Assembly (NCBI RefSeq): GCF_003952385.1
Contig: NZ_CP034444.1
Location: 5,965,001-6,029,000, forward strand
Length of the DNA stretch: 64,000 nucleotides
Direction of reading: 5' to 3'
DNA from: Mesorhizobium sp. M1D.F.Ca.ET.043.01.1.1
GTDB taxonomy: Bacteria; Pseudomonadota; Alphaproteobacteria; Rhizobiales; Rhizobiaceae
How positions within the stretch are numbered: the first letter of the stretch is position 1; every line of letters begins with the position of its first letter. The notes under the pieces are model-generated. The model searched no databases and had not been told where the DNA came from. It was given only the letters and a program-made list of their open reading frames with translations. Positions 55,417 to 64,000 of the stretch are shown here, in pieces. The position numbers and the translations under genes are program-made.

Positions 55417-55934
55417 TGGAAATCGCGATCTATGTCGCCATTGCCGAGAATGGCGTGATCGGACGCGAAGGCGGGCTGCCGTGGCGGCTGTCCAGCGACC
55501 TGAAGCGCTTCAAGGCCGACACGATGGGCAAGCCGATCATCATGGGCCGCAAGACCTATGAGGGCATCGGCCGGCCGTTGCCCGGCAGGCTCAACATCGT
55601 GGTGACGCGCGCCAGGGACTGGCGCGCCGAGGGCATCGAGGTCGCCCACTCGCTGGACGAGGCGATCACGCTGGCCAAGGTGCGCGGGCGCTGCATGGCG
55701 GGTGCCGAGGAGATCTGCGTGGTTGGCGGCGGCGAGATTTATGCCCAGGCCTTGCCGGTCGCCGATCGTCTCCATGTCACCCATGTGCTGGCCGCAGTCG
55801 ATGGCGACGCTCATTTTCCGCCGATCGACCCGGCGATCTGGCGGATCATGCGATCCGAGGATTTCCCTGCGGGCGAAAAGGACAGCCACGCGACGCGCTA
55901 CACGGTCTACGGGCGTCGCGGCGACGGTCGGTGA
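55416..55934 (+). CDS. folA: Dihydrofolate reductase FolA
   Basis: Reduces dihydrofolate to tetrahydrofolate with NADPH. 172 residues. The start IAIYVAIAENGVIGREGGLPWRL contains the substrate and nucleotide loop, then KPIIMGRKTYEGIGRPLPGR, and VVGGGEIYAQALP is the closing NADPH motif, all in standard order. The catalytic acidic residue is in PWRLSSDLKRF. ATG overlaps the DUF4424 stop (TGATGG). Confidence 0.97.
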   Translation: MEIAIYVAIAENGVIGREGGLPWRLSSDLKRFKADTMGKPIIMGRKTYEGIGRPLPGRLNIVVTRARDWRAEGIEVAHSLDEAITLAKVRGRCMAGAEEICVVGGGEIYAQALPVADRLHVTHVLAAVDGDAHFPPIDPAIWRIMRSEDFPAGEKDSHATRYTVYGRRGDGR

Positions 55935-56028
55935 CGAGGACAAAGGGTCGCTGCCGGGCCAAATCGGACGGCGCGTGCGGCGGACCGCGTTGAAAGCGCG
56001 TCACGGCGTCCCTATAGAAGAACGACAG

Positions 56029-56134
56029 TACAGCGCCGCGCGTCCAACCGGACCCGCAAAAGGCCGCTGTAAAACTTTGATTTGGCGCATGATTCCTTTC
56101 CGAAAACCGATACCGGATTTCGGGGTCATGCGTT
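56029..56134 (-). repeat. Two-hairpin intergenic repeat, copy D
   Basis: On the minus strand: GCATGACCCCGAAATCCGG...CCGGTTTTCGGAAAGGAATCATGCGC then CAAATCAAAGTTTTACAGCG and a second hairpin around GCGGGTCC/GGACGCGC. It aligns end to end with copy B (7360-7460) in the opposite orientation. It lies between folA and hflK and ends 47 bases before the hflK start. Confidence 0.85.
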
Positions 56135-56180
56135 AGGATTGCGCCGCAAGGCCCGAGGGAACCGAAGCGAAAGGACATTC

Positions 56181-57278
56181 ATGCCCTGGAACGACAAGAG
56201 CGGTGGCGGCGGCCCATGGGGCGGCGGCGGCAATCAGGGACCCTGGGGGCAGGGACCGAGGGGCCCGAGCGGCCCGCAGGGTTCGCCTCCCGATCTCGAG
56301 GACATCATCCGGCGCGGCCAGGACAGGCTGCGGCGCGCGCTTCCTGGCGGCGGCGGCGCCAGCCCCGCGGTTCTCGGGCTGATCGTGCTCGCGCTCGTCG
56401 TGCTTTGGGCCTTCAAGGCGATCTATACCGTGCAGCCTGACGAGGTTGCCGTCGAACTGCGCTTCGGCAAGCCGAAGGCAGAACTCTCGCAGCCCGGCCT
56501 GCATTTCCACTGGTGGCCGATCGAAACTGTCGAAACGGCAAAGATCTCCGAGCAACTCGTCAGCATCGGCGGCGGATCGAGCAGCGGTTCCGGGCTGATG
56601 CTCTCCGGTGACCAGAACATCGTCAACGTGCAGTTCTCGGTCGCCTATCAGGTTTCCGATCCACGGGCCTATCTGTTCGATGTCTCCGATCCCGACGGCA
56701 TGCTGACGCAGGTGGCCGAGAGCGCCATGCGCGAGGTCGTCGGCCGGCGCCCGGCGCAGGATATTTTCCGCGACGATCGGCAGGGTATCGCCACTTCGGT
56801 GCGCGAGATCGTCCAGAACACGCTCGACGGCTACAAGACCGGTCTGCAAGTCAACGCGATCTCCATCGAGGACGCGGCACCGCCGCGCGAGGTCGCCGAC
56901 GCCTTCGACGAGGTGCAGCGCGCCGAGCAGGACGAGGACAAGTTCGTCGAGCAGGCCAATCAGTATTCCAACCAGAAGCTCGGCCAGGCGCGCGGCCAGG
57001 CGGCACAGATCCGCGAGGATGCCGCCGCCTACAAGAACCGTGTCGTGCAGGAAGCCGAAGGTGAGGCGCAGCGCTTCATCTCCGTCTACAACGAATACGC
57101 CAAGGCGCCCGACGTGACGCGCAAGCGCCTTTATCTGGAAACGATGGAGAGGATCCTGAAGGACTCGAACAAGGTCGTCGTCGAGCAGGGCAACGGGCAA
57201 GGTGTGCTTCCGTATCTGCCGCTGCCAGCACTGCAGCCGAAGGCGCCGCCGGCGCCGGCGCTGGGAGGTAACCAGTGA
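56181..57278 (+). CDS. hflK: HflK, modulator of FtsH protease
   Basis: 365 residues. Gly/Pro-rich N-terminal tail (MPWNDKSGGGG), a single membrane helix (about residues 62-80) and a periplasmic SPFH/band 7 domain with VQPDEVAVELRFGK and coiled coil. HflK-HflC complexes cage FtsH and limit its proteolysis. TGA overlaps the hflC ATG by one base. Confidence 0.96.
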   Translation: MPWNDKSGGGGPWGGGGNQGPWGQGPRGPSGPQGSPPDLEDIIRRGQDRLRRALPGGGGASPAVLGLIVLALVVLWAFKAIYTVQPDEVAVELRFGKPKAELSQPGLHFHWWPIETVETAKISEQLVSIGGGSSSGSGLMLSGDQNIVNVQFSVAYQVSDPRAYLFDVSDPDGMLTQVAESAMREVVGRRPAQDIFRDDRQGIATSVREIVQNTLDGYKTGLQVNAISIEDAAPPREVADAFDEVQRAEQDEDKFVEQANQYSNQKLGQARGQAAQIREDAAAYKNRVVQEAEGEAQRFISVYNEYAKAPDVTRKRLYLETMERILKDSNKVVVEQGNGQGVLPYLPLPALQPKAPPAPALGGNQ

Positions 57279-58240
57279 TGGCCAACCGTCTTCCCATCAT
57301 CGCGGTCATCGCGGCCGTCCTTCTGTTCCTGCTCTATTCGTCGGTGTTCGTCGTCAAGGCGGGCGAGCAGGCGATCGTGCTCAGGTTCGGCGAGATCATC
57401 GACGTCAAGACCGAGCCGGGCATCTACTTCAAGGCGCCATTCGCCTTTTTCGACGCCGACAGCGTTCAGACGATCGAGAAAAAAGTGATGCGCTTCGACC
57501 TCGACAACATCCGCGTCCAGGTCTCCGGCGGCAAGTTCTACGAGGTCGACGCCTTCATCGCCTACCGCATCTCGGATCCGCGCACCTTCCGTGCGGCGGT
57601 GTCGGGGCAGGTGGAACTCGCCGAAGCCCGGCTGAAGACGCGTCTCGACGCGGCACTGCGCCGCGTCTACGGTCTGCGCGACTTCGAGGCCGCACTTTCC
57701 GAGGAACGTGGCGTCATGATGCGCGAGGTGCGCGACCAGCTCCGTCCGGACGCGACGTCGCTCGGCCTCGACATCGAGGATGTGCGCATCCGCCGGACGG
57801 ATCTGACGGCGGAAGTCTCGCAGCAGACCTACGACCGCATGAAGGCCGAGCGTCTGGCTGAAGCCGAGCGGCTGAGAGCGCGCGGCAACGAGGCGGCGCA
57901 ACGCATCAGGGCTCGGGCCGATCGCGAAGTCGTCGAGATCGTCGCCGAGGCCCAGAAGGAATCGGAAATCCTGCGCGGCGAAGGCGAGGCGCAGCGCAGC
58001 GCCACCTTTGCCGACGCCTACAAGCGCGATCCTGCCTTCTTCGACTTCTATCGCTCGATGAATGCCTATGGCACCGCGCTGGACAACACCGGAACGACCA
58101 TGGTGCTGTCGCCCGAGTCCGAGTTCTTCCGCTATTTCCGCGATCCGGCCAGCAAGACTGTGCCCGGGCAACCGACTGCGCCGGCCGCGCCGGCGACGGC
58201 CCCAGCCGCGCCTGCGACACAACCCAGCACCGTCCAGTAG
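57278..58240 (+). CDS. hflC: HflC, modulator of FtsH protease
   Basis: 320 residues. N-terminal membrane helix, then SPFH domain VKAGEQAIVLRFGEIIDVKTEPGIYFKAPFAF in pieces, and a long heptad region with AEAERLRARGNEAAQRIRA. Ends in a Pro/Ala-rich tail. ATG 57278 overlaps the hflK stop; the GTG three bases earlier is unlikely. Partner of HflK. Confidence 0.96.
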   Translation: MANRLPIIAVIAAVLLFLLYSSVFVVKAGEQAIVLRFGEIIDVKTEPGIYFKAPFAFFDADSVQTIEKKVMRFDLDNIRVQVSGGKFYEVDAFIAYRISDPRTFRAAVSGQVELAEARLKTRLDAALRRVYGLRDFEAALSEERGVMMREVRDQLRPDATSLGLDIEDVRIRRTDLTAEVSQQTYDRMKAERLAEAERLRARGNEAAQRIRARADREVVEIVAEAQKESEILRGEGEAQRSATFADAYKRDPAFFDFYRSMNAYGTALDNTGTTMVLSPESEFFRYFRDPASKTVPGQPTAPAAPATAPAAPATQPSTVQ

Positions 58241-58246
58241 CGGGCG

Positions 58247-58432
58247 GTGCAGGATTTCCTGGCGGCGGTCGGCCTGGTCCTCGTCATCGAGGGCTTGGTC
58301 TATGGCGGGTTTCCGGCCCTGGCCCGGAAACTCGCCACGGAAGTGCTGTCGATGCCCGAGAATGTGCTGCGGATCGGCGGACTGGTTGCGATCGGCGTCG
58401 GCGTCGGCATCGTCTGGCTGGTCCGGGGCTGA
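58247..58432 (+). CDS. DUF2065 small membrane protein
   Basis: 61 residues with two membrane spans (LAAVGLVLVIEGLVYGGFPALAR and GGLVAIGVGVGIVWLV in pieces). GTG start at 58247, six bases after hflC. DUF2065 is routinely next to hflC; role unknown, perhaps in FtsH-HflKC assembly. Confidence 0.85.
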   Translation: MQDFLAAVGLVLVIEGLVYGGFPALARKLATEVLSMPENVLRIGGLVAIGVGVGIVWLVRG

Positions 58433-58577
58433 TGAAATTCCTTGGTGGCGAAGCGATTGACGATTTATCCTCCGCCGATAGCTATGGCCGCAAACGTGCC
58501 TTAATTCTTGCCAACATGACTTGGACTGGCGCCGTTGCGGATGCGCTTTTCCTTTTCAGAACCACCGGGAGGCCACG

Positions 58578-60092
<1,515 letters not shown>

Positions 60093-60126
60093 GTCCGGAA
60101 AATCGCCTAGCTGACTGAGTTGCAAG

Positions 60127-60156
60127 AAAAAGGGCGGCTAAAGAGCCGCCCTTTTT
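60127..60156. terminator. Bidirectional terminator between degP and GNAT gene
   Basis: GGGCGGCT (60132-60139) and AGCCGCCC (60144-60151) with loop AAAG, flanked by A5 (60127-60131) and T5 (60152-60156). It serves degP and, read on the minus strand, the GNAT/serB operon. Confidence 0.92.
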
Positions 60157-60710
60157 CGCGCCTGCCAGTCCTCGCGCGACAGCCTGTACAGCACATGCCG
60201 CTTGAGATGCGGGTGGCTTTCCGGAACCGCGGGATGGTCGAAATCGGCGCCCGTATCGGCGCGCATGCCGAGGCGCTTCATGACTGCGATAGAGCGATGG
60301 TTTTCGGCGACGGCGAAGGAGACGATTTCCTCCAGCCCCAGCGTTTCGAAGCCGAAGGCCAACCAGGCTTGCGCCGCCTCGGTGACATAGCCCTTGCCCC
60401 AGAATTCAGGCGCCAGCCGCCAGCCGATCTCGATCGTGCCGTCCGGTAGCGATGGCACATCATCCGTATCCAGGAGACCGACGAAGCCGATGCACTCGCC
60501 GGTGGCGGCGATCTCGGCCGCGGCGAAGCCATAGCCGTCGTCGTCGATCCAGGCGCGGAACTCATCCATCTTGGCGTCGGCCGCGGCGAGGTCGCGGCGG
60601 AACGGGAAGAACTCCATCACGCGCTCATCGGAATTGATGCGATGGAACAGCGCGCGGTCGCGCTCTTCCCAGTTGCGCAGGATGAGACGCCCGGTGCGGA
60701 TCGGCTTCAT
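60138..60710 (-). CDS. GNAT family N-acetyltransferase (RimJ/RimL-like)
   Basis: 190 residues. RTGRLILRNWEERDRALFHRIN and the acetyl-CoA region IEIGWRLAPEFWGKGYVTEAAQAWLAFGF in pieces match GNAT enzymes acetylating proteins or small molecules. ATG overlaps the serB stop (60707-60710) by four bases, so it is co-translated with serB. Its stop lies inside the terminator hairpin. Confidence 0.9.
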   Translation of the reverse strand: MKPIRTGRLILRNWEERDRALFHRINSDERVMEFFPFRRDLAAADAKMDEFRAWIDDDGYGFAAAEIAATGECIGFVGLLDTDDVPSLPDGTIEIGWRLAPEFWGKGYVTEAAQAWLAFGFETLGLEEIVSFAVAENHRSIAVMKRLGMRADTGADFDHPAVPESHPHLKRHVLYRLSREDWQARKRAAL

Positions 60711-61594
60711 TGCGTGAAATCCTCCTGGCGATAGCCCTGGAGGTAGAGTAGCGCAGTCAGGTCGCCATGATCGATGCGGATCCGCGCCTGCTCTGCCACC
60801 GACGGCTTGGCGTGGAGGGCGACACCTGTGCCGGCAAGGCGGATCATGTCGAGGTCGTTGGCGCCGTCGCCGACGGCAATCGCGTCGGCCGTCGCCAGGC
60901 CAAGCCTTGCCGCGATGTCGAGCAGCGCCTCCGCCTTGGCGGCGCGGCCGAGGATCGGCTCGGCCACCGTGCCGGTGAACTTGCCGTCTTCCTCGATCAG
61001 CCGGTTGGCGCGGTTCTCCTGGAAGCCGAGCAAGGCGGCAATGCGGCTGGTGAAGACGTCGAAACCGCCGGAGACGAGTGCCGTCCAGGCGCCGTTGGCG
61101 CGCATCGTCTGCACCAGCGCGCGGCCGCCGGCGGCCAGCGTCAGCCGCTTGGCGATGATGCGGTCGACCACTGCCGTGTCGAGGCCCTTCAGCAAGGCGA
61201 CGCGCTCGCGCAGGGCGGGCTCGAAGGCGATCTCGCCATTCATCGACCGCGCCGTGATCGCCGCGACATGCGCCTTGACGCCGATCTCGTCGGCGAGTTC
61301 GTCGATGCATTCCTGGTCGATCATGGTCGAATCCATGTCGGCAAGCAGGACCTTCTTTCTCCTGCCTTCTGCCGGCTGGACGATGATGTCGACCGGTTCG
61401 GAGGCCAATGTCGCGCGCAGGTTGGCCGTCAATTCGCCGACATCGGGCGTCTCCGGCAAAACCAGATCGCAGGCGACATCTTCGGCCAGCCAGTGAAGGG
61501 CGCTTGCGCCGGCCGCATGCGAGGCCATATTCGCAAGCGAGGCCGACACTGCGCGGTCTTTGGGACGGGAAACAAGCGTGGCGATCAGCGGCAT
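60707..61594 (-). CDS. serB: Phosphoserine phosphatase SerB
   Basis: 295-residue HAD hydrolase completing serine synthesis. ACT-like N-terminal part, then HAD motif I with nucleophile Asp86 and Asp88 in ADMDSTM, motif II LVSGGFDVFT (Ser), and motif IV VGDGANDLDMI. ATG 61594. Divergent from miaA by 34 bases; a compact bidirectional region. Makes L-serine from phosphoserine. Confidence 0.95.
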   Translation of the reverse strand: MPLIATLVSRPKDRAVSASLANMASHAAGASALHWLAEDVACDLVLPETPDVGELTANLRATLASEPVDIIVQPAEGRRKKVLLADMDSTMIDQECIDELADEIGVKAHVAAITARSMNGEIAFEPALRERVALLKGLDTAVVDRIIAKRLTLAAGGRALVQTMRANGAWTALVSGGFDVFTSRIAALLGFQENRANRLIEEDGKFTGTVAEPILGRAAKAEALLDIAARLGLATADAIAVGDGANDLDMIRLAGTGVALHAKPSVAEQARIRIDHGDLTALLYLQGYRQEDFTQ

Positions 61595-61628
61595 CGAAAA
61601 TTCCGGCAGGCAGGCGGGCGAAGGCCGC

Positions 61629-62528
61629 GTGAAGAACGCGATCCTGATAGCCGGGCCGACCGCCAGCGGCAAGTCGGCGCTGGCGCTCGATCTTGCCGAA
61701 CGCCAGGGCGGCGTCATCGTCAACACCGATTCCATGCAAGGCTATTCGGTGCTCGACGTGCTGACGGCGCGTCCAAGCGTCGAGGAGATGGCACGCGTGC
61801 CGCATTTCCTCTACGGCCATGTGCATCCTTCGACAGCCTACTCCACCGGCGCCTGGTTGCGCGACGTTACCCGGCTGATCGAGGAAGGCGCTTTGTCCGG
61901 GCGGCCGGCCGTCTTCGTCGGCGGCACCGGGCTCTATTTCCGCGCTTTAGCCGAAGGGATCTCGGATATGCCCGACATTCCGCCATTGGTGCGCGAGCGC
62001 TGGCGCTACGAGCTCAAGGAACAAGGGGCCGAACGGCTGCATCGCATTCTGATGCGCGAGGACTCGGCCGTCGCCATGCAGCTCAGGCTGACCGACGGCC
62101 AGCGCATCGTGAGGGCGCTCGAGGTGCTCGACGCCTCGGGACGATCGATCCTCGACTGGCAGGCGGCGCGCGGCCAGCCGCTTGTCGACCGCGACAGCGC
62201 GCGCTTCCTGGTGATCGAACCGGATCGCGGCGAGCTCGTCGCGCACATCGAGGCACGCTTCGACGATATGCTCGACAAAGGCGCGCTCGACGAGGTCAGG
62301 CAGCTGATGGCGCTCGACCTCGCTCCGAACCTGCCGGCAATGAAGGCCATCGGGGTCCGAGAGCTGCAGGCCGCCTTGGCCGGGCAGATCAGCTTTCCCG
62401 AAGCGATCGAGCGGGCCAAGATCGCAACGCGCCAATATGCCAAACGTCAGACGACCTGGTTCAGGCACCAACTGGGACCGGAGTGGAAAAGGCTCCGCCC
62501 GGGCGATGGCCCGCCAGTCTCGGATTGA
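61629..62528 (+). CDS. miaA: tRNA dimethylallyltransferase MiaA
   Basis: 299 residues starting at GTG 61629. P-loop GPTASGKSALAL, DSMQGY, VGGTGLYFRAL and the RQYAKRQTTWFR region are the MiaA signature. Adds dimethylallyl to A37 of tRNAs that read UNN codons. Divergent from serB. Confidence 0.96.
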   Translation: MKNAILIAGPTASGKSALALDLAERQGGVIVNTDSMQGYSVLDVLTARPSVEEMARVPHFLYGHVHPSTAYSTGAWLRDVTRLIEEGALSGRPAVFVGGTGLYFRALAEGISDMPDIPPLVRERWRYELKEQGAERLHRILMREDSAVAMQLRLTDGQRIVRALEVLDASGRSILDWQAARGQPLVDRDSARFLVIEPDRGELVAHIEARFDDMLDKGALDEVRQLMALDLAPNLPAMKAIGVRELQAALAGQISFPEAIERAKIATRQYAKRQTTWFRHQLGPEWKRLRPGDGPPVSD

Positions 62529-62653
62529 CAGATTGCTAATTCAATCAGAGGCTTAAAGTGGCAATCGCGGCTTCCCGTCGCGGTTGCTCCGGTTAACGGT
62601 CCGTAAGGCGGCGCATGCCATAACGACTATGGGTCGCAGTCCCGCGGGGAGTT

Positions 62654-63445
62654 ATGCGTTTTCACAAGGCGGAATCCGCATTCTTTGTCTTTATTTTCGT
62701 GATCCTGGCCGCCGGCCTGGTGACCTTCCACGCCTATGGCCAGTTGCAGGACATTGCGACCGATCTCGACACCGCGTCGCGTCTCGAAAGAATAGTCTAT
62801 CTCAATAAACTGCTGTTCGTGACCGGCGCGCTGCTGGCCGCCGCCTTGTTCTTCGGGATCTTCTTCATCTATCCGCTGATCCGCGGCCAGGTGCGGGAAG
62901 AGGGCAAGCTGCGCGCCATGACCGTGTCGCTGAGCGCCCGTTCGCAGACGCTGGAGCAGGCGGCGCTCACCGACGGCCTGACCGGCATGCAGAACCGCCG
63001 CTACTTCGACGACGCCCTGCGGGAATATCTCGACGAGTTCGGCCGCATCGACAAGCCGGTGGGGCTGATGATCCTCGACCTCGATCATTTCAAGCAAGTC
63101 AACGACACGCATGGTCACGATGTCGGCGACGAGGTCCTGCGTGCCGTCGCGCAATGCGTGCGCGGCATGACGCGCTATCACGATGTGGTGGCGAGGCTTG
63201 GCGGCGAGGAGTTTGCCGTCGTCACGCCCAACATGGACGCGGAACTGCTCGCCCGGTTCGCCGAGCGCATCCGCAAGGCTATCGCCAACATGTCCATCCT
63301 ATCGGGCAATGTGCGCCTGAAAGTCACCACCAGCGTCGGCCTTGCCGTGTGGGACCGCAAGGAGAGCGCCGAGGACTTCTACCGCCGCGCCGACCGGCAG
63401 CTCTATGAGGCGAAGAAGCAGGGCCGCAACCGCGTCTGCGCCTAA
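62654..63445 (+). CDS. Diguanylate cyclase (GGDEF), two-spanning membrane protein
   Basis: 263 residues. Two membrane helices (about 8-28 and 53-75) with a short periplasmic loop between, then a GGDEF domain: LTDGLTGMQNRRYFDDAL at the start, the active-site GGEEF at 183-187, and an I-site RxxD (R174-D177) for product inhibition. Makes cyclic di-GMP. Upstream spacer 62529-62653 has nothing recognised. Confidence 0.94.
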   Translation: MRFHKAESAFFVFIFVILAAGLVTFHAYGQLQDIATDLDTASRLERIVYLNKLLFVTGALLAAALFFGIFFIYPLIRGQVREEGKLRAMTVSLSARSQTLEQAALTDGLTGMQNRRYFDDALREYLDEFGRIDKPVGLMILDLDHFKQVNDTHGHDVGDEVLRAVAQCVRGMTRYHDVVARLGGEEFAVVTPNMDAELLARFAERIRKAIANMSILSGNVRLKVTTSVGLAVWDRKESAEDFYRRADRQLYEAKKQGRNRVCA

Positions 63446-63722
63446 AATCCCGTCATCAAATTCGTGATGCTGGTCGCCTGAAGCCGTTTCTGCGCTTCCG
63501 GCCTTCGCCGGCCGAAGCACTCATGGTGGTCGTGGCAGTTAAGGCTACGGCCGGCGTGGGCCGGTGCTCGCGCACGGGAAAGTACGCTCCGCCCCGGTTC
63601 TCGAAAGCGGCACCATCCGGCTCGGCCTGACGAATTCCGTGACGGGATTTACCCACGTTGGCCGACAAGCAGAGAGGCAATTCTGCCGTGGTTTCGACCG
63701 GGACGACGGCAAAGTCTGGGGA

Positions 63723-64000
63723 TCAGTCGTTCTGCTGGCGCATGCCGAAGGTCGAGGGCTTCAGGCCGTAGCGCAGGTCGAAATCATCGTCCGGCTGTGC
63801 ACGCGGCGCGGGCGGCTTGCGATAGTCCGGGTCGCCAGCCTGACGGGCGGAATCCACCACCTCGGCAAAGGCCATCGCCTGCTGCGGCTTCGGCACGTTG
63901 CGCAGCCGCTCGACAATTCCCGCGAGATCGACATCGTCGCCGGCTTCCGCGGGCAGGGTCTGCTCGCGCTTGGCCGTTCCAGGTATGAATTCGCGGGACA
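63723..64000 (-). CDS. Unidentified gene, C-terminal part (5' end outside window)
   Basis: An open frame from the window edge to TGA at 63723-63725, 92 codons. It includes LAGIVERLRNVPKPQQAMAFAEVVDSARQAGDPDYRKPP and ends FDLRYGLKPSTFGMRQQND. Hydrophilic and acidic/Pro-rich, with no membrane helix in this part. I do not recognise the family. The 277 bases between it and the GGDEF gene hold only a small GGCC-rich hairpin and no convincing gene. Confidence 0.6.
   Translation of the reverse strand, partial: SREFIPGTAKREQTLPAEAGDDVDLAGIVERLRNVPKPQQAMAFAEVVDSARQAGDPDYRKPPAPRAQPDDDFDLRYGLKPSTFGMRQQND

Noticed and set aside
63456..63680. 74-codon minus-strand frame after the GGDEF gene
   Set aside because: Low-complexity Arg/Ala/Pro-rich translation and no ribosome site; no family seen.

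Overview
The window is GC-rich chromosomal DNA from an alphaproteobacterium of the order Hyphomicrobiales (Rhizobiales), most likely Mesorhizobium or a close relative. This rests on a circularly permuted two-piece tmRNA gene whose tag reads ANDNYAEARLAA, an alphaproteobacterial SspB next to DUF4169 and ribbon-helix-helix genes, a 735-residue LigA with a rhizobial-type internal extension, several dispersed GCATGA/TCATGC two-hairpin repeats, and the gene families present. Genus assignment is inference. No phage, insertion sequence, CRISPR array, rRNA or tRNA gene was seen; nearly all the DNA is coding.

Layout. 1-4.3 kb: DNA repair (recN 3' end, ligA) and a DUF2461 gene. 4.4-9.0 kb: branched-chain amino acid exporter azlCD, aminopeptidase P, prmA and a Sco1-type copper chaperone. 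9.3-16.1 kb: mixed single genes (CreA-like protein, hexapeptide transferase, iron-permease-like protein, SDR, TMEM175-like channel, MFS and MATE exporters). 16.2-18.0 kb: a small LysR-controlled module (Atu4866 protein, secreted NTF2-like protein, LysR) lying between two diverged direct repeats. 18.2-19.7 kb: a secreted esterase-like phytase. 19.8-26.0 kb: a sugar uptake and catabolism locus with a divergent LacI regulator, tandem LacI-type operators, an oxidoreductase, an isomerase and a three-gene ABC importer. 26.0-28.8 kb: uvrD with an unusual 77-residue in-frame insertion. 29-37.8 kb: oxidative metabolism and single genes (PQQ glucose-type dehydrogenase, dienelactone hydrolase, RhtA/Lrp pair, thioesterase, D-lactate dehydrogenase-type flavoprotein, Dyp peroxidase). 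38-44.4 kb: a giant AsmA protein, then a divergent MarR/ClC pair around a clean palindrome.

44.5-49 kb holds sspB with two small partner genes, a TetR/multidrug exporter pair, the tmRNA gene ssrA and a DUF2853 gene. SspB is the adaptor that takes tmRNA-tagged proteins to ClpXP, so two parts of one ribosome-rescue and proteolysis pathway lie within about 3 kb. 49.2-60 kb: thyA and folA, separated by a molybdate island (mop, modABC, a ModE-like regulator behind a strong inverted repeat), a solitary cobF and a DUF4424 gene; then hflK-hflC-DUF2065-degP, a membrane protein quality-control operon. 60.1-64 kb: GNAT acetyltransferase and serB in one strand, miaA and a diguanylate cyclase in the other, and the 3' end of an unidentified gene running off the window.

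Five divergent or autoregulated pairs (LysR, LacI, MarR, TetR, ModE) carry visible inverted or direct repeats that are good operator candidates. No wholly new multi-gene system can be asserted from sequence alone; the observations most worth following are the uvrD insertion, the repeat-flanked LysR module and the sspB/ssrA proximity.
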